Numbered from the stretch's first letter, positions 13,564 through 24,720 are shown. The stretch is 64,000 nucleotides of DNA from Pocillopora verrucosa (GCF_036669915.1 NC_089319.1:6093078-6157077), one strand, 5' to 3'. The notes: generated by a model not told the origin, from the sequence alone. Numbers and translations are program-made.

Positions 13564-15454
13564 TCATCTCTTCTTGAAACCATACTTCTTTCTTTCATAG
13601 AAGAGATCAGTCTTAGAACTTCCTAAGTTGACAATCTTGGGGCAGCCATCTCTCTGTAAAAAAACAAACAGAAAAGCATCAAGTACTGTATTAAAACTCT
13701 GATGCTATTATTTTGAAAACAAAGATTTCCCAGCAATTTCACAAAAGCTTTTCAATGCAGAGTCCATTCTAGATTTGATTTACTGAGTGTTGACAAGGAG
13801 CAAATTAGTCATCCAAACAGGCCTTTGGGATTTAAATTAGCTGGGGTGTTACCAAAACTGTGTGTGCACATATAAGGTAAGGCAAACTCAGAAATAGAGC
13901 CAAAGTACCCAGCTGGCCAATGCTTGTCCTGTATTCCTCACCATGAAGGGACAAGGAGTATTGTCACTTTCCCAAAGGGAAATGTTATTCCATTGAAGGA
14001 TAACCCTCTCCCCCTTCTCTTCTTCCAAACCAGCAGTTTTGTTAGATTCTCCTGACAGTTTGTGGTTTTCATTTCACACTCTTGGATATCAAGATGCACT
14101 TTGAGAACACAAGTTGTGATTCCGGATGTCCTCAACTTGGACCAACTTTTCTACTATCAGGCCTCAACATCTCCCCCAATACATGAACATTCAACTCCCA
14201 ATAACTTAACCCTTTAACTGCCATGAGTGACCAAGACAGAATTTCTCCTTACTATATCAACACAATATCAAGCAGTCAAGTGCTGGGAATAGAGAAAAAT
14301 ATTAATTATGGGATTACTAATTGATCTGATACCAATATTATTCTCCAGCTAACATAATGGGGATCATTTGGCAGACAATAAGGAGAATTGCTAATGAGAT
14401 CTTGGGAGTTCAAGGCTTAAACCTCTTGTTCACTTGGAGTGATTTTACTTTCTGAAGTTATCCTTGAGTTAGTTTCTTCTACATTTTCCCTCGATGTCAC
14501 AAACCTTCTTTTAATTCTTCTTCTAAGTTTGAGGTGTAGGGAATCAATTGTATTAACCTTGGTCTATAGTATTCCTAGTTTTCTAAATATAACTCACATC
14601 TTTCTCTTGAACTGTACATTCTTTACAGTAATAAGCATCAGAAACACCAGGTCCACCACATATTACACAGCGACCTTGATAAGAGCCATAGTTGCATTCA
14701 TCACATATACGCACCAGTGTACAGGGACGCACATAGGAGTCGCAAATGACACATTTACCATCACCTAAGCATCAGCAAAGAAGAAAAAAACAGCGCATGA
14801 ACATTACTAGCATTCAATCTCAATGTATGCGATAAAAGGGAAAACATACCAAAACCTTGACTAAACCAGAGGTGAAAAAATCTTCTGAGTGATTTTTTGC
14901 AATGGGAAAAGATTTGAATTTCCGACAAAACTCTACCTCAGAATTATTTCTGACAATCCTGGATTTAGAACTTTCACCTCTCACTCGTCACAGAATGGGT
15001 GATCTCTCTTCTTTTTAATTGAAATCCGTTGAAACTGACTCCTTAGCTCATAAATAAGAACGCACGTGTATCAATCTAACTTTGACATTCTTTGATTAAA
15101 CGAAATCTGTACTCGAGTTTCACCTTACTCACATTTTCACTCAGAAAAAAAAGCAAAAGAAAAAGAAAATCTGCAAACTCTCGAAAATAGAATTAGCCAT
15201 GAAGCAGACGTCATTTGTCTCTAAGCAGAAGAAAATGTCAACTTAGCTTTCTCTCGAATCAGTTGATTACCGTAAAAAAAGTTAAACGAATCTTGTACTT
15301 ACATTTTTCACACAGCCGACCTATAGCTGAGATATAAGTAAAAATAGAATATAATCAGTAAACTGCACCGGGAACCTTAGTTAAAATTGCAAACAAACTA
15401 ACCTACGCCAGGCTGTTTTCTGCACATGATGAGGTCTGGATGATGCTTCGCCAT
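13564..15454 (-). CDS. PHF5A: PHF5A, PHD-finger-like SF3b subunit of the U2 snRNP
   Basis: PHF5A (yeast Rds3) is a small zinc-binding SF3b protein in the nucleus that helps SF3B1 recognise the branch-point adenosine. Four coding exons on the minus strand: 15454-15403, 15326-15303, 14764-14598 and 13653-13564, together 333 nt, giving 110 residues, the length of the human protein. All introns have GT-AG ends (donors gttagt, gtaagt, gtgagt; acceptors ctcag, cttag, tacag) and phases are continuous. The protein starts [18 protein letters not shown], shows the repeated CxxC zinc ligands (CEKC, CVIC, CDEC, CVICGG, YYCKEC) and ends with [12 protein letters not shown], as in animal orthologues; visible differences are only a few substitutions near the N-terminus and in CTVQEKD. 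The first intron is 76 bp. A broken copy of its 5' end lies at 24721-25823. Confidence 0.97.
14214..14420 (+). repeat. Family B short repeat in PHF5A intron 3
   Basis: From ccctttaactgccatgagtg to atcttgggagttcaaggctt; the 3' end is partly decayed. Confidence 0.65.
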
Positions 15455-15861
15455 CTTGGATCAATTTCCCATCATTCGTTGCAGGACAAAAACGCTACTC
15501 AGACGTTCTCATGCCAAGTCCCCCTCGGTCAATATTGCGCACAGTTCGAAAGCCGTCAGAAGGAGGTCGTTTTGGGTCGACTTCGTTTTGCAAGAACAAA
15601 CGGAATGTAGGATCTAAGCATTTGCTATTTTTTGGTGTGTGTAACTCGTATTTATTTATTTCGTTCTTTCCTTTTTTTCATAACAACGCGTTAGCGTTTT
15701 TCTTCATCAGTTACACCTTTTAGCACGGTTCTCATGCCGCACGTTACTTCGTAGTCCTCTTGTATTTAAAGCCAGTTTCTTTTGCGCATAATCACTTTTC
15801 AAGTCAGTTTACCCACAGTTGTGCTTTGCAATTTTGCAGTTACATATTAGGCGTTATCAAA
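15455..15861. promoter_or_regulatory. Probable divergent promoter between PHF5A and a plus-strand untranslated first exon
   Basis: This is the 5' flank of PHF5A, which is transcribed leftward. On the plus strand there is an AT-rich TATA-like stretch near 15760 (gtatttaaag) and, about 90 bp on, a consensus splice donor at 15862 (caaa|gtaagtac). The donor has no long ORF upstream, so it would end a noncoding first exon. The whole arrangement, with the donor, is preserved in the duplicate at 25340-25733 upstream of PAO-2. I infer a divergent promoter that may feed PAO-1 (translation start 22123, directly behind a splice acceptor). No transcript evidence is available from sequence alone. Confidence 0.4.
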
Positions 15862-16944
15862 GTAAGTACTTTTCCGTTCCGCTTCGTCTATATTCATTTT
15901 TTGTTTGTAGTTTGTTTATCTTAATCAGTAAACTCAACTCTTATTTATGTTTTTTAGTAAGAAAATGAGCGCTTAGAAATGGCGAAAATACTCTTGTGAT
16001 TAGAATGCTTTTGTGGAATCATTGTCATTAAAGAGGGTGCTGTGAAAACTAGGGCGCTAATTGCTGTTAAAGCATAAATCTGAACTTCTCGTTCTCATAG
16101 TTAACGACGATGTCACGAGAGAGCAGTGTACTACGTTTTTACACCGAAGATGTTAAAGTCTTCGACCTCTTCAATCTTAGGCGGTTAAACGATGCTATTG
16201 AATAATTGTGAGCTTGGGTTCGAAGGGACACTTAAATAAAACTTGCTTGGAGGGGTGGGGTAAACACGTCAACTCTGGTTAGAGTCTTCACTTTCGATGA
16301 GGCTCTCTTACTTTCCACCTCTTAGATCTGCTTGGAACTTTCAACTACCCTTCCCCCCTCAAGGAAAAACTTTTCTCGGGGGGGGAGGGGTGTACGGCCT
16401 ATCGCTTCACGTAGGCAATTGTGCTCCATCCTGTTAACCAATCAGATGCAAAACCTAAAGCAATCACGACTTGATCACCCGCAATTTCCCGCATTTAGGC
16501 TGATTGGTCGGTTTGCTTTGAGTTCTCATTGGCTCTTTAGGGTATTTTCTTTTCTTCTGATTGGCTGCATGGCCGTTGTGATCACTTTGGTTTCGATTTT
16601 AGGACACTCAATCGAAAAGTGCTCTGGTAGTTCAAGACGATTTGTTTATTTTCGAGTGTTCGACAGGAACTTTCACTGGAATGGTCGATGAAAGATATTT
16701 AACTCACAAGAAAGGTTATGTACCAGCCAAGAAGCTTCAGATAAATTCGCGTTTGTTGACCAAAGTTATAGTCAGCTGTATCAATTCAACTGTATATTGT
16801 TTGTCAGGGGGTAAACAAAAAAAATAAAATCAGAAATTGTGCCACTGACTTGACCCATATATTTCCTTTAGTGTCAGCACAACTTTTTTTGCATACTTTC
16901 ATATATTCTTAACCGTCTATTCATCACTTCACGGGTTTATTTAG

Positions 16945-17110
16945 AACCACCATCATGACCAGCTCCCAGTTGGCTTGTTAGCTCAGTTGGTAGAGCGCTG
17001 CACCGGTATCGCAGAGGTCATGGGTTCAAATCTGAATTTTTTTTCAGGCCTTATTTTCACTACTGCCTAAGTAGTGCACATCACTGCGAGGATCACTTTC
17101 ATTCATATTC
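16945..17110 (+). repeat. tRNA-derived SINE
   Basis: The core resembles a tRNA with an internal pol III promoter: a perfect A box (TAGCTCAGTTGG, 16979-16990) and a B box (GGTTCAAATC, near 17022). The anticodon arm has a mismatch and C in place of the invariant U33, and no 3' acceptor strand follows. Instead there is a T-run and a tail (caggccttattttcac...). This is a short interspersed element, not a functional tRNA. A second, more decayed relative lies at 19020-19140. Confidence 0.75.
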
Positions 17111-17560
17111 ATATTTTGTAGGCACAAAGATGCAACAATCGCGAAAAACCTGCTCTCAAATTTTCGCCGTATGTTTCTTTCCCATTTTTTCCGTTCATTT
17201 TCACTATCGCTGGTGTCAATTGAGGAAATGGATCTGGGTAGGGGGGAGCTCCTTGCATGCACCTAACCCCTTTACCGTATGGAAAGAGAAAGCCCTAAAA
17301 ATGTTATATAATGATTCGACAACCCGGTATTTCAGGAGATGCAAGTGTGGAAGCACCCCTGGGATATCCTGACTACACCCTCGGCGGTCACCTAGACTAC
17401 AATCCCGTCCTAGATCCCCCCCTCTAACCTTTGAGAGAACGTTGGTAACGTAGGTAATGATTTAAGAGGTTAAATTCAGCATAAATCAACGTAATAAGGC
17501 AGAGGGTGTGGAGGGGGGGGATAAATGCGAGTAAGCGGGAGGGGGAATGGGAGGGAGGAA

Positions 17561-17562
<2 letters not shown>

Positions 17563-17593
<31 letters not shown>
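17563..17593 (+). repeat. Poly(A) tract of about 29 bases
   Basis: A homopolymer A run follows gggaatggttaa and precedes ggttaaaccc. The flanking ggtta words on both sides could be a retrotransposed tail with a short duplication, but no element body was recognised to its left. Confidence 0.7.
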
Positions 17594-17594
<1 letters not shown>

Positions 17595-17624
17595 TTAAAC
17601 CCAGCTGTCATTGTTGCTGTCAGA

Positions 17625-18545
17625 GGCCCAGGTCGCACTACTGCCCAAACCAAAAAGTAGGCAGCCAAAAAATTTCCAAAAAGGTTAAACCGCAACCGGA
17701 AGAGCCGAAAAATGTGATGCAATTTTTGAGTCGCACTACCGAAATACACAAATACGTTAAGATAAACACAGTTGATCAGATTTCATTTCTGGCGCGTATT
17801 GTGCGGTAATAAACATGAACCCAAATCAGGCATTTTGCTTTGCTTTTGCCATTCTACTTCTACAAATTATCGACATGCAACAGCAGCAAATGTTTGCCTT
17901 TTTCATCCTGTATCAGAGATGGGTAAATGAATACATGCAAATCCTGAATGTCGCTTTTCTAAGAAGACAGCGGCATTTACGTAGAATTCGTGTTGCGCCT
18001 TATACATGGACCATTCCTCGCCCAGCCGAATCATGGTTTGATATTCATTACTTGAGCCCTTTGCTCTTCTTGCAGCCATTTGTCGTAGTGTTTGTTTTTC
18101 TTTTTCTGCCAAACCTTCAGCTGACCTGGAGCTGGTCGGGCTATCGCTCTCACTTACCACACTTGCTGGACTATCGGATCGCCCAAGCAAAATTCCGCTG
18201 GGTCTCGCTTGATCTAAGATCGGTCCAGCCAATGTAGGGTCGAAATGACGAAAGTTTTGGCTTAAGAATGATCCCGGCGCATAATAAAAAGTAAAACGTC
18301 CATCCATGCTGAAAGTTGGCGGGTAAATATTAAAATTCCCGCCGATTGAGTAGTTTAACTGCGGGTCATATCTAGGTCAAATGACTAGCGTTGACAGCTC
18401 TGCCTTCCCCACCCATACACTTCGGTGGCTTTGAAGTTTCTGTGGACTTTCCGAAATTTTAGAAATTTGTGAAATACTGTGATGACAGACATTAATCCTT
18501 TTTTGACGGATTATTGATCTAAACCTCCCTAGTGCGACCCGGGCC
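17625..18545 (+). mobile_element. Internally deleted PIF/Harbinger-type DNA transposon
   Basis: The terminal inverted repeats are GGCCCRGGTCGCACTA at 17625-17640 and its complement at 18530-18545. They are flanked by a 3-bp direct repeat AGA (17622-17624 and 18546-18548), the duplication length typical of PIF/Harbinger. An ORF from 17815 encodes a stretch resembling the start of HARBI1-like nucleases in cnidarian genomes (ALRRQR-type basic run, then VAPYTWTIPRPAESWF). The DDE catalytic part is missing, and a minus-strand ORF (18307-17903, Ser/Asp-rich) may be the remnant of the partner gene. The 921-bp length means the element is non-autonomous. Superfamily assignment rests on TIR, duplication length and the ORF motif; the ORF match is from recognition, not alignment. 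Confidence 0.6.
17815..18237 (+). pseudogene. Harbinger-like nuclease N-terminal fragment
   Basis: A 140-codon ORF inside the 921-bp element. It opens with MNPNQAFCFAFAILLLQ, a hydrophobic start, and continues through an RRQRHLRRIR basic segment to PYTWTIPRPAESWFDIHY. From roughly codon 80 the translation loses similarity to nuclease-like proteins and becomes Phe/Leu-rich, consistent with an internal deletion joining it to unrelated sequence. No helix-turn-helix plus DDE core can be present in this length. Function as a transposase is excluded; a domesticated role is not supported by anything visible. Confidence 0.45.
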
Positions 18546-19019
18546 AGAGTATATCGCTTAAACAAACAATGCAGGCGTGATTGTCTTCAGCATTTGGAAA
18601 CTATTACATTCGGATTTCCATCTCTTCGTCGAAGGTTGGTAGTAATTTTGACTGTATACAGCTTACATTCTGACTCTTAAGCTTTCTTAGGAATACTGAA
18701 CACAATTCGGATCGAAAAATTCCACAGTTTTCGCCGCAGATAATGAGTTCTGCCACACGAAATTGTGAAAATCGATGAATGAATGTTGCAGGTGGCTAAC
18801 GGTAACCAGTAGCTTATGAAACTAAATCTTGTTCGATTTGACTTCGAAATACAAGTCCAGTTCATCTTGTTCGATGTGGACCGTTTGTTGGAACTTTAAT
18901 TTCGCAATTTCATTTCTTTTGAGGAGTAACTCAGCCAGGGTCAAGAATCTTACTCACAACAATTTCATTAAAATTATAATCATTAAATTTTTTACAAGAA
19001 GATCGTTTGTTTCCAACGT

Positions 19020-19140
19020 TTGCAAACATAGCTCAGTTGATAGCAACACCCAACTAGTATCTGAGAGGCATGGGTTCGAATTTCTTCGATGCAGAACTTT
19101 TTTCCGGGCTTCCCTCAGATCTCAGTTTCTGCAATTGCTT
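19020..19140 (+). repeat. Degenerate tRNA-derived SINE
   Basis: It contains a decayed A box (tagctcagttgatag) and an intact B box (gggttcgaat, near 19071), followed by a T-rich stretch and a tail (ccgggcttccctcag) like the better preserved element at 16945-17110. The anticodon arm does not fold. Confidence 0.5.
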
Positions 19141-19446
19141 AAATTCATCTTTTGGGCTTCAGATTTCACGTGTAGTATCACGTGACATTTGATGTAAACA
19201 AACCCCGAAAGTTCGGACATTGAGTCGAGCTCGCAGCACATGTGTTCAAACTTCGGCTTTGGAAATTTTTCTTAAATAACTTCCCGCTTTTGAGAAACGT
19301 TACTTCGCTCAAAATTGGCATCTTTCTTTTATCATTTATTTGATCGTGTGTCAAGCAAGTTGTTATTTCGCTGCTGTTGAAGCAGATGCGAAGAATGTTA
19401 CAGGAAGCGTTGCGGCATGGAATAATCGAACCAGTTCTGCGTTCAG

Positions 19447-20693
19447 TGATGTATCTGATCAGGTATTTTCGGGGTGTTAAGTGCATAGATTGTTAAATAA
19501 AATCATTTCTGTCAGGAAATAAGTGCCCACGAATCGCTGTAGAACGTGAGGAAGCCTGAATTCCCACACAGAATTATCTGATAAATGTACCGTTTTTTTT
19601 AACTTTAAGTAACGCAAGTGGGAAATTCTGCGAAACTCAGAACAACCTTCAAAAAGAGTTAAATTTAAGAATGGCAGATCACAATAGTAAAGCTGATTTC
19701 AACGCAATGAGTGGGGCAGAGCTTAAGAAATATCTACAAGAACGGGGGATTTCAGCGAGCGGATACTTTAAAATCTCGTTAGTGGAAATCACCTCCTCAG
19801 TCGAAAAAATGGTTCTGCCAGTGGATCCAAATTTCGAAAAGGCGACACCACTGCTTTAGAAGAATTAATAATTCATGGATGCTAATACCCAATCCATTTT
19901 TCCCGAAGACTGTTAACAATTTTAACGCGTCGCAGCCGTTTGGATTGTACGACATTTTTAATTATTTGATTTGCTCTCCTGAACTCATCGCTGGCTCTAC
20001 GCTCAGATTTAAAAGGGCTTTGGCTACTGCGTATTCCTCTGTCGATTTTGATAATCAAGTGTCAGAAGGGTTTTAGCCAAGGTAAACTTTCTTGCATCTC
20101 TCTTTTTCTCGTTCGCAAGATGCCTTCCGTTTACGATTGAGTCGCGACACCTAGACATAGTATATATATATTTATCCCGAAGACAAAATAATGAGTTAAA
20201 AGAATAAATGAATTAACTTACCCTTTCTTTACTAGCAACTGCAGATATAGGATCAGGATCCACTTCTGTTGGACCATTTCCACCGACAAAATGTAGACTA
20301 CAAACGTAGCTGTCTTTCATGCACACGAACGAGTCATCTCGATGACATGACCGTATCCCCCTTTGCCTTCTCTCCTTTGTCTAACTGCCCCCGGAAAACG
20401 GGAAAACTTGACCGGGTCGCCGTTAGCGTTTCTTACCTAGGGGTTGAGGTATCGTGAATCGTTTTTGCAGGTGCCATAAGCACGTCTCTTTGTCGTAACC
20501 AGTATGTTTAGGTATACACTTACTAAACAACTGCAATCGTACACGTTCATAGAGTTGAAATCGGTGTTATTTTGGGGAATCAATGCTTCCTCGCGTTCTA
20601 TAGCGATTCGTGGGCACTAATCTCCTGTCAGACGGGGATTTATTTGACAATCTACGCACTAAACACCCTGAAAATACCTGATCAGATACATCA
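19447..20693. mobile_element. DNA-transposon-like element with ~110-bp terminal inverted repeats
   Basis: About 110 bp at 19447-19560 (starting tgatgtatctgatcagg) reappears inverted at 20580-20693 (ending ctgatcagatacatca), with roughly 10-15% mismatch and small indels. The interior holds two ORF pieces that look like one broken gene (19671-19859 and 19879-20076) with a SAP-type N-terminus. I could not define a target-site duplication: the left flank is gttcag and the right flank is taataa. Family unknown; the long TIRs and SAP-bearing ORF suggest a cut-and-paste element. Confidence 0.55.
19671..20076 (+). pseudogene. Broken SAP-domain ORF of a repeat element
   Basis: The first piece (62 codons, from ATG 19671) contains MSGAELKKYLQERGIS followed by a Gly/hydrophobic helix, the spacing of a SAP (SAF-A/B, Acinus, PIAS) DNA-binding motif. 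It ends at a stop at 19857. The second piece, from 19879, carries NPFFPKTVNNFNAS and PFGLYDIFNYL, which reads as continuation of the same protein after a frameshift. I recall proteins with this opening as multi-copy in cnidarian genomes, but no catalytic domain is visible. It lies centrally between the inverted repeats of the 1.25-kb element. Confidence 0.5.
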
Positions 20694-20696
20694 TAA

Positions 20697-20830
20697 TAAA
20701 TAAATAATAATAAATTTAATACTTATATAGCGCAAAATTAATTATAAGTATATGATCTAATGCGCTTTACAATAAAATAAAAAATATCTAAAGAAACCGC
20801 AGGGAATATGATAGTTAGATTACAAAAATG
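20697..20830 (+). repeat. AT-rich repeat tail with tatatagcgc / gcgctttacaata words
   Basis: A short (ataata)n stretch is followed by acttatatagcgcaaa and gcgctttacaataaaat. These words recur in many invertebrate interspersed repeats; here they directly abut the 1.25-kb TIR element. No coding capacity. Confidence 0.35.
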
Positions 20831-22122
20831 AAAACAAAATTATATTTAACAATTAATCTGCGAGAATCACGTCTGCACTCGAACTTATTTTCGTACCTCT
20901 TGAATGCCAACCCTCGGGAAAGAGCGTGCTACGGGAAAAACGTGCACCAGAAAACAAAAAGATATTATTGAAAATATTCGAAATTCTCGCTGAGCCAAAT
21001 CATGTTCATGTGGCAGACATCTTCTTCATCGTCGCCAACAAGTACTTCAACCTCCTGGATTTAGGTTTGGGCCGTTATTCACTAATATTTGAATATTATA
21101 TGACTTAGACCAGACATGTTTTCTTATCGACTGTATGGTTTATCATCATTTTTGTGACCTCATGTACTAAACGGAGGCGATTTTGCATCGACATCCGGCA
21201 ACACAGGTGTCAAGAGGTAGACATCATAGTAAAGAGATGCTGACAGTATCAGACTCCAGTGTTGCCCAGAATAGATACCGTTAGGTTTCGCCAAATAATG
21301 TCATTGTTTGGCGACCATATCGAGATCGGATGTCATTTTAAAAGAATCTGTGCAAAACCAGTGCAAATGAAGAGCAGGGCAAACACGGGTTGATACCGCT
21401 GATATATTATCCAACAAGTTAAATACGAAGGATCAACTTTATTTTGCGCGACTATGTGATATTCAACCGGGCACAATTTAAGACAAATTTTTATCATACT
21501 ATTGATGCCAATGGTGAAAAAATAGGTGCGGTTAGTGAAGATTTTTTAGAAACTTATTAAGAAGTTGGCTAGTCAAGGCTAAAGAAATGAAAGGTTGAAC
21601 TTCATTCGATTAATCTGACATCTTTTGGAATTAAAAACCCATTATCCCCTCAGTTGACTCTAGTGAGGAACTTCTCGGAGGGGTGTGTAACAGGCTATTA
21701 AAAGCCTATCTCAAGTTGATCAAAATTGTAGCTATGATTCTTATTGCATCGATTGCTTACTGTAGAAGAGACACATAAAAGATAGTTTGCAACTTAGAAG
21801 GTTTCTATCATTGCTGATTAATATTGCATACAGAGTCGCCTTCTAAGACGCTAATTCTGGAATTACCACAAACGAAAAAACAGACAATGAAAAAGTATCA
21901 GCATTAGACAGATTCTGAAATGGTTCTATATATAACTTGCTTTTAAGCACGGTCATAGGCTGATCTTGGGGTCCTCTTGTCTCTAAGCACATCTGGAGGA
22001 TTTCCTGGAATCAGCTGTGCAAAGTCACTTGGTAAAATTCAAAGGGATTCTTAAGCACTTCAATATCCCCGATCATGTGCTAACGACCACTTTCAGATAA
22101 ATTTTTTTTGTTTATTTACAGA
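20831..22122. other. Gene-free 5' flank of PAO-1
   Basis: No supported gene in this stretch. A 60-codon ORF at 20926-21108 lacks recognisable motifs. The only functional signal is the splice acceptor at its right edge (tttatttacag, ending 22121), which places the PAO-1 start codon two bases inside an exon, so an upstream untranslated exon must exist. Confidence 0.4.
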
Positions 22123-24179
22123 ATGAACATTGCCTTAAGAGTCATCCTAGTTCTGAGTTTGCTGTTTTTTGTGGACAGTTCATCGTCTTCACCAGTGAAA
22201 CAAAAAAAGACTAAAGTCCTTATCCTTGGCGCCGGACTCTCCGGAATCAGAGCTGCTAAGACGCTACTGGACAAAAACATTACCGACATTCTGATTCTCG
22301 AGGGAGAGAACTACACGGGAGGCAGAATACATGCCTTGAAATTTGCGAACTATACGATTGAAGAGGGGGCCAACTGGATCCATTTGGTAGATGATGACGA
22401 AACCAAACCTCATGTAGAACGAAAAGACGCAAAAAATATTCGTGCAATCACTTGCAACTACTCAGACATTATTGTGAGGTAAGACGAGTCCGTATCAACA
22501 GGATCACGCTTTATACTCTTTAAAAGAAGGAAATTGAGTGTAACAGTCGCATTTTGCGCTAGTTGATAAACTCTCTTGGAATAGGGGCCATCCATTAAAT
22601 ATCGCATATCGTCATTTGTTCTATAGAAACTTTCTTTTTCAATATAATTTTGCAGGGACGATAAAGGCAAAGATATCACTGATTTTACAGTTCTCAAGGA
22701 GTTTAATGATAAAGTGGAGCACAAAATTGAAGATTACCAAAATGAGAGGAGGCTAAATAAACTTTCTGACATGCCAGCGCGTGTTGGTTTTCAGCTGATG
22801 GGGTGGAAAGGAAAACGACCCATAGAAAGAGCCATTGAATATCTGAATGTGGATTTTGAGTACGCCAAACCACCAGAAGAGTTTTCTTTCTACAATTTGT
22901 TTGAGCGTGGAAAGGATTTTTTCGTTACTGACGAGCGCGGATTGTGGACGTTGTATGAAGACCTCTACAAGCCACTAGAAAAGAAAACTTTATTGAACAA
23001 AACTGTCACAAAAATCAAGCTGAACCCGGATTCGGTTGAAGCTCAGACCTCCGATGGTTGGAGTTACCAGGCAGATTACGCTCTTTGTACATTCAGCTCC
23101 GGAGTTCTGGCCAGCGACTTGGTTACTTTCGAGCCAGCCCTTCCTGATTGGAAAAAAGAGGCCATTTATAAAAACCCATTATCGCTATACACGAAAATTT
23201 ACCTGAAATTTCCAAAAAAGTTTTGGGATGATCACGAATATATTCTGTACGCTTCCAAAGAGCGCGGACGTTTCCCTGTGTGGCAGGACCTGTCAAGACC
23301 TGGGATTTATCCCGTTGCGAGTGGGATGTTACTGATCACTGTAACAGGGGCTCAAGGACGAAGGATTGAGGGACAACTATTTAATGAAACAAAGGCAGAG
23401 ATCATGGGAATGTTGAGAGAGATCTACGGGAATGGCATCCCTGAAGCGACAGGTGAAGGGGCATAGTTCAGCTTTGCAGGGTTCTTTTTAACTAAAAATC
23501 AACATATCATATCGTTCATTCTAAAATTGGTCAAAAGAAAACATCGTCAAGTGGAGAGATAAATTAGCTATAGTTTCCGTTCATTTTTTTCTCTTCTTTT
23601 GTCGGAAATTATCCCTACAGAAATAAAAATACAATTAAGACAAGTTGTGGCCTTAAAAACCTTTATTATTACCAAACCAGACTCAAAAAAAGTAATAAAA
23701 GACGAACCAATCGTAACGCCACCCAAAAAGACTGAGTTCTGGCTAGTTTTATTCACTGCACAAAGATCTTCACCATCAGAGTCTGCAGGTCTCCCACATC
23801 ACGATGCAAGTACTCTCTTTAACATAATTGTTAAATATTTTCTTCAGATATTTATTATCGCCGTTGGTCAAAGGAGCCGCTGACGCAAGGCGCATATTCA
23901 GAGCCAGTGGTGGGTATGACTTCTGAAGACTGGAAGAACATTGGAAAAAACCTGGGGCGACTGTACTTTGCTGGCGAGGCGACGAGCGAAGAGTGGTACG
24001 GCTACATGCAGGGTGCTTACTTGACCGGCGACGAGAAAGGGAACATGATTGCCGAGAAAATCTCTCCAAGTGAATCTTCCAGCAAACCGGGAAAACCAAA
24101 GAGTGAGGCAACCCCCGCCAAAGTGTCTTCAGCAGGAATCTTATTGTTCCCTTTTTGGTTAATAACCGTGTGGAAGTAA
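22123..24179 (+). CDS. PAO-1: secreted, probably GPI-anchored flavin polyamine oxidase
   Basis: FAD-dependent amine oxidase expected to oxidise spermine/spermidine outside the cell, releasing H2O2 and an aminoaldehyde. Exons 22123-22478, 22656-23452 and 23848-24179 give 494 residues, close to maize PAO (about 500). A signal peptide is visible (RVILVLSLLFFVDSS), then the dinucleotide-binding GAGLSG (residues 36-41), LEGENYTGGRI (59-69), GANWIH (82-87), the YTKIYLKFP motif whose Lys299 aligns with the catalytic lysine of maize PAO, YFAGEA (424-429) and GYMQGAYLTG (436-445). NxS/T sequons are at 52, 63, 76 and 112. The C-terminus is a Ser/Pro/Lys linker plus a 13-residue hydrophobic tail. The aromatic-sandwich Phe of maize PAO is Tyr188 here. 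Intron 1 is only 177 bp, against about 650-900 in the other copies. The longer ORF from TTG 22108 is rejected because the acceptor lies inside it. Substrate is inferred from family. Confidence 0.9.
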
Positions 24180-24436
24180 ACAATTCATCAAGCCAGCAAG
24201 AGATTTGTTATTGACCCTGATAACCCTAGAGCAACCCTTACTGACTGATAGAGTGACATAACTGTAACTTTGATGAAACGTTCGTGTTGCGTAGAGAACC
24301 CTCTAGATGTAATAGTGTACTCTGTAGGAGAATTTGTCAGCTTTCGCCTGGTATATAGATAGATAGCCTTTGACTAAAGTTACTTGCCCACGAGGGCAAG
24401 GTGCATTAAAATTCGAAAGTAATTAAGCAGACTTTG

Positions 24437-24442
24437 AATAAA
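24437..24442 (+). terminator. Candidate poly(A) signal of PAO-1
   Basis: AATAAA about 260 bp after the PAO-1 stop, in ctttgaataaatattac. At the same place PAO-2, PAO-4 and PAO-5 read aatagag, and PAO-3 has lost the segment; PAO-6 has an AATAAA at 56359. Confidence 0.5.
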
Positions 24443-24720
24443 TATTACTTCTTTTTTGCTGTTCGTCCCTGTAATTATCACCTGCAGATAGTCCTGTGCA
24501 AGTACTAACTGCTTTCGGCTAGATTTATAAACCACGAGTTCACTTTCACTCAGCTTGTGATTGTGTTACTAAACAAAAAAATGCTATGTTGCTGTGCTTC
24601 TGTTCAGTGAAGAATCCCACATGACGTAAACATATCGCAAGAACAGAAAAGTAGTAAACGATGGGCAGGCGAGAGTGTCAGTGATGTTCTTAAAAAAAAA
24701 AAAAAATAAAAAAATAAAAA

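Noticed and set aside
14439..14768. 109-codon plus-strand ORF
   Set aside because: It is the antisense of PHF5A exon 3 and shows no independent motif.
15511..15723. 70-codon ORF in the PHF5A promoter region
   Set aside because: Not preserved in the duplicate at 25390-25600, where frameshifts occur, and low-complexity Phe-rich.
16972..17040. Candidate tRNA gene (GGT-like anticodon)
   Set aside because: A and B boxes are good, but U33 is C, the anticodon stem has a mismatch, and no 3' acceptor strand pairs with the 5' end. SINE-type tail follows.
17903..18307. Independent minus-strand gene within the Harbinger remnant
   Set aside because: Ser/Asp-rich, no recognisable domain, fully inside the transposon; kept only as a possible remnant of the partner ORF.
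22108..22122. N-terminal extension of PAO-1 from a TTG codon
   Set aside because: The five extra codons are the splice acceptor (tttatttacag); the same is true of the corresponding extensions in all copies.
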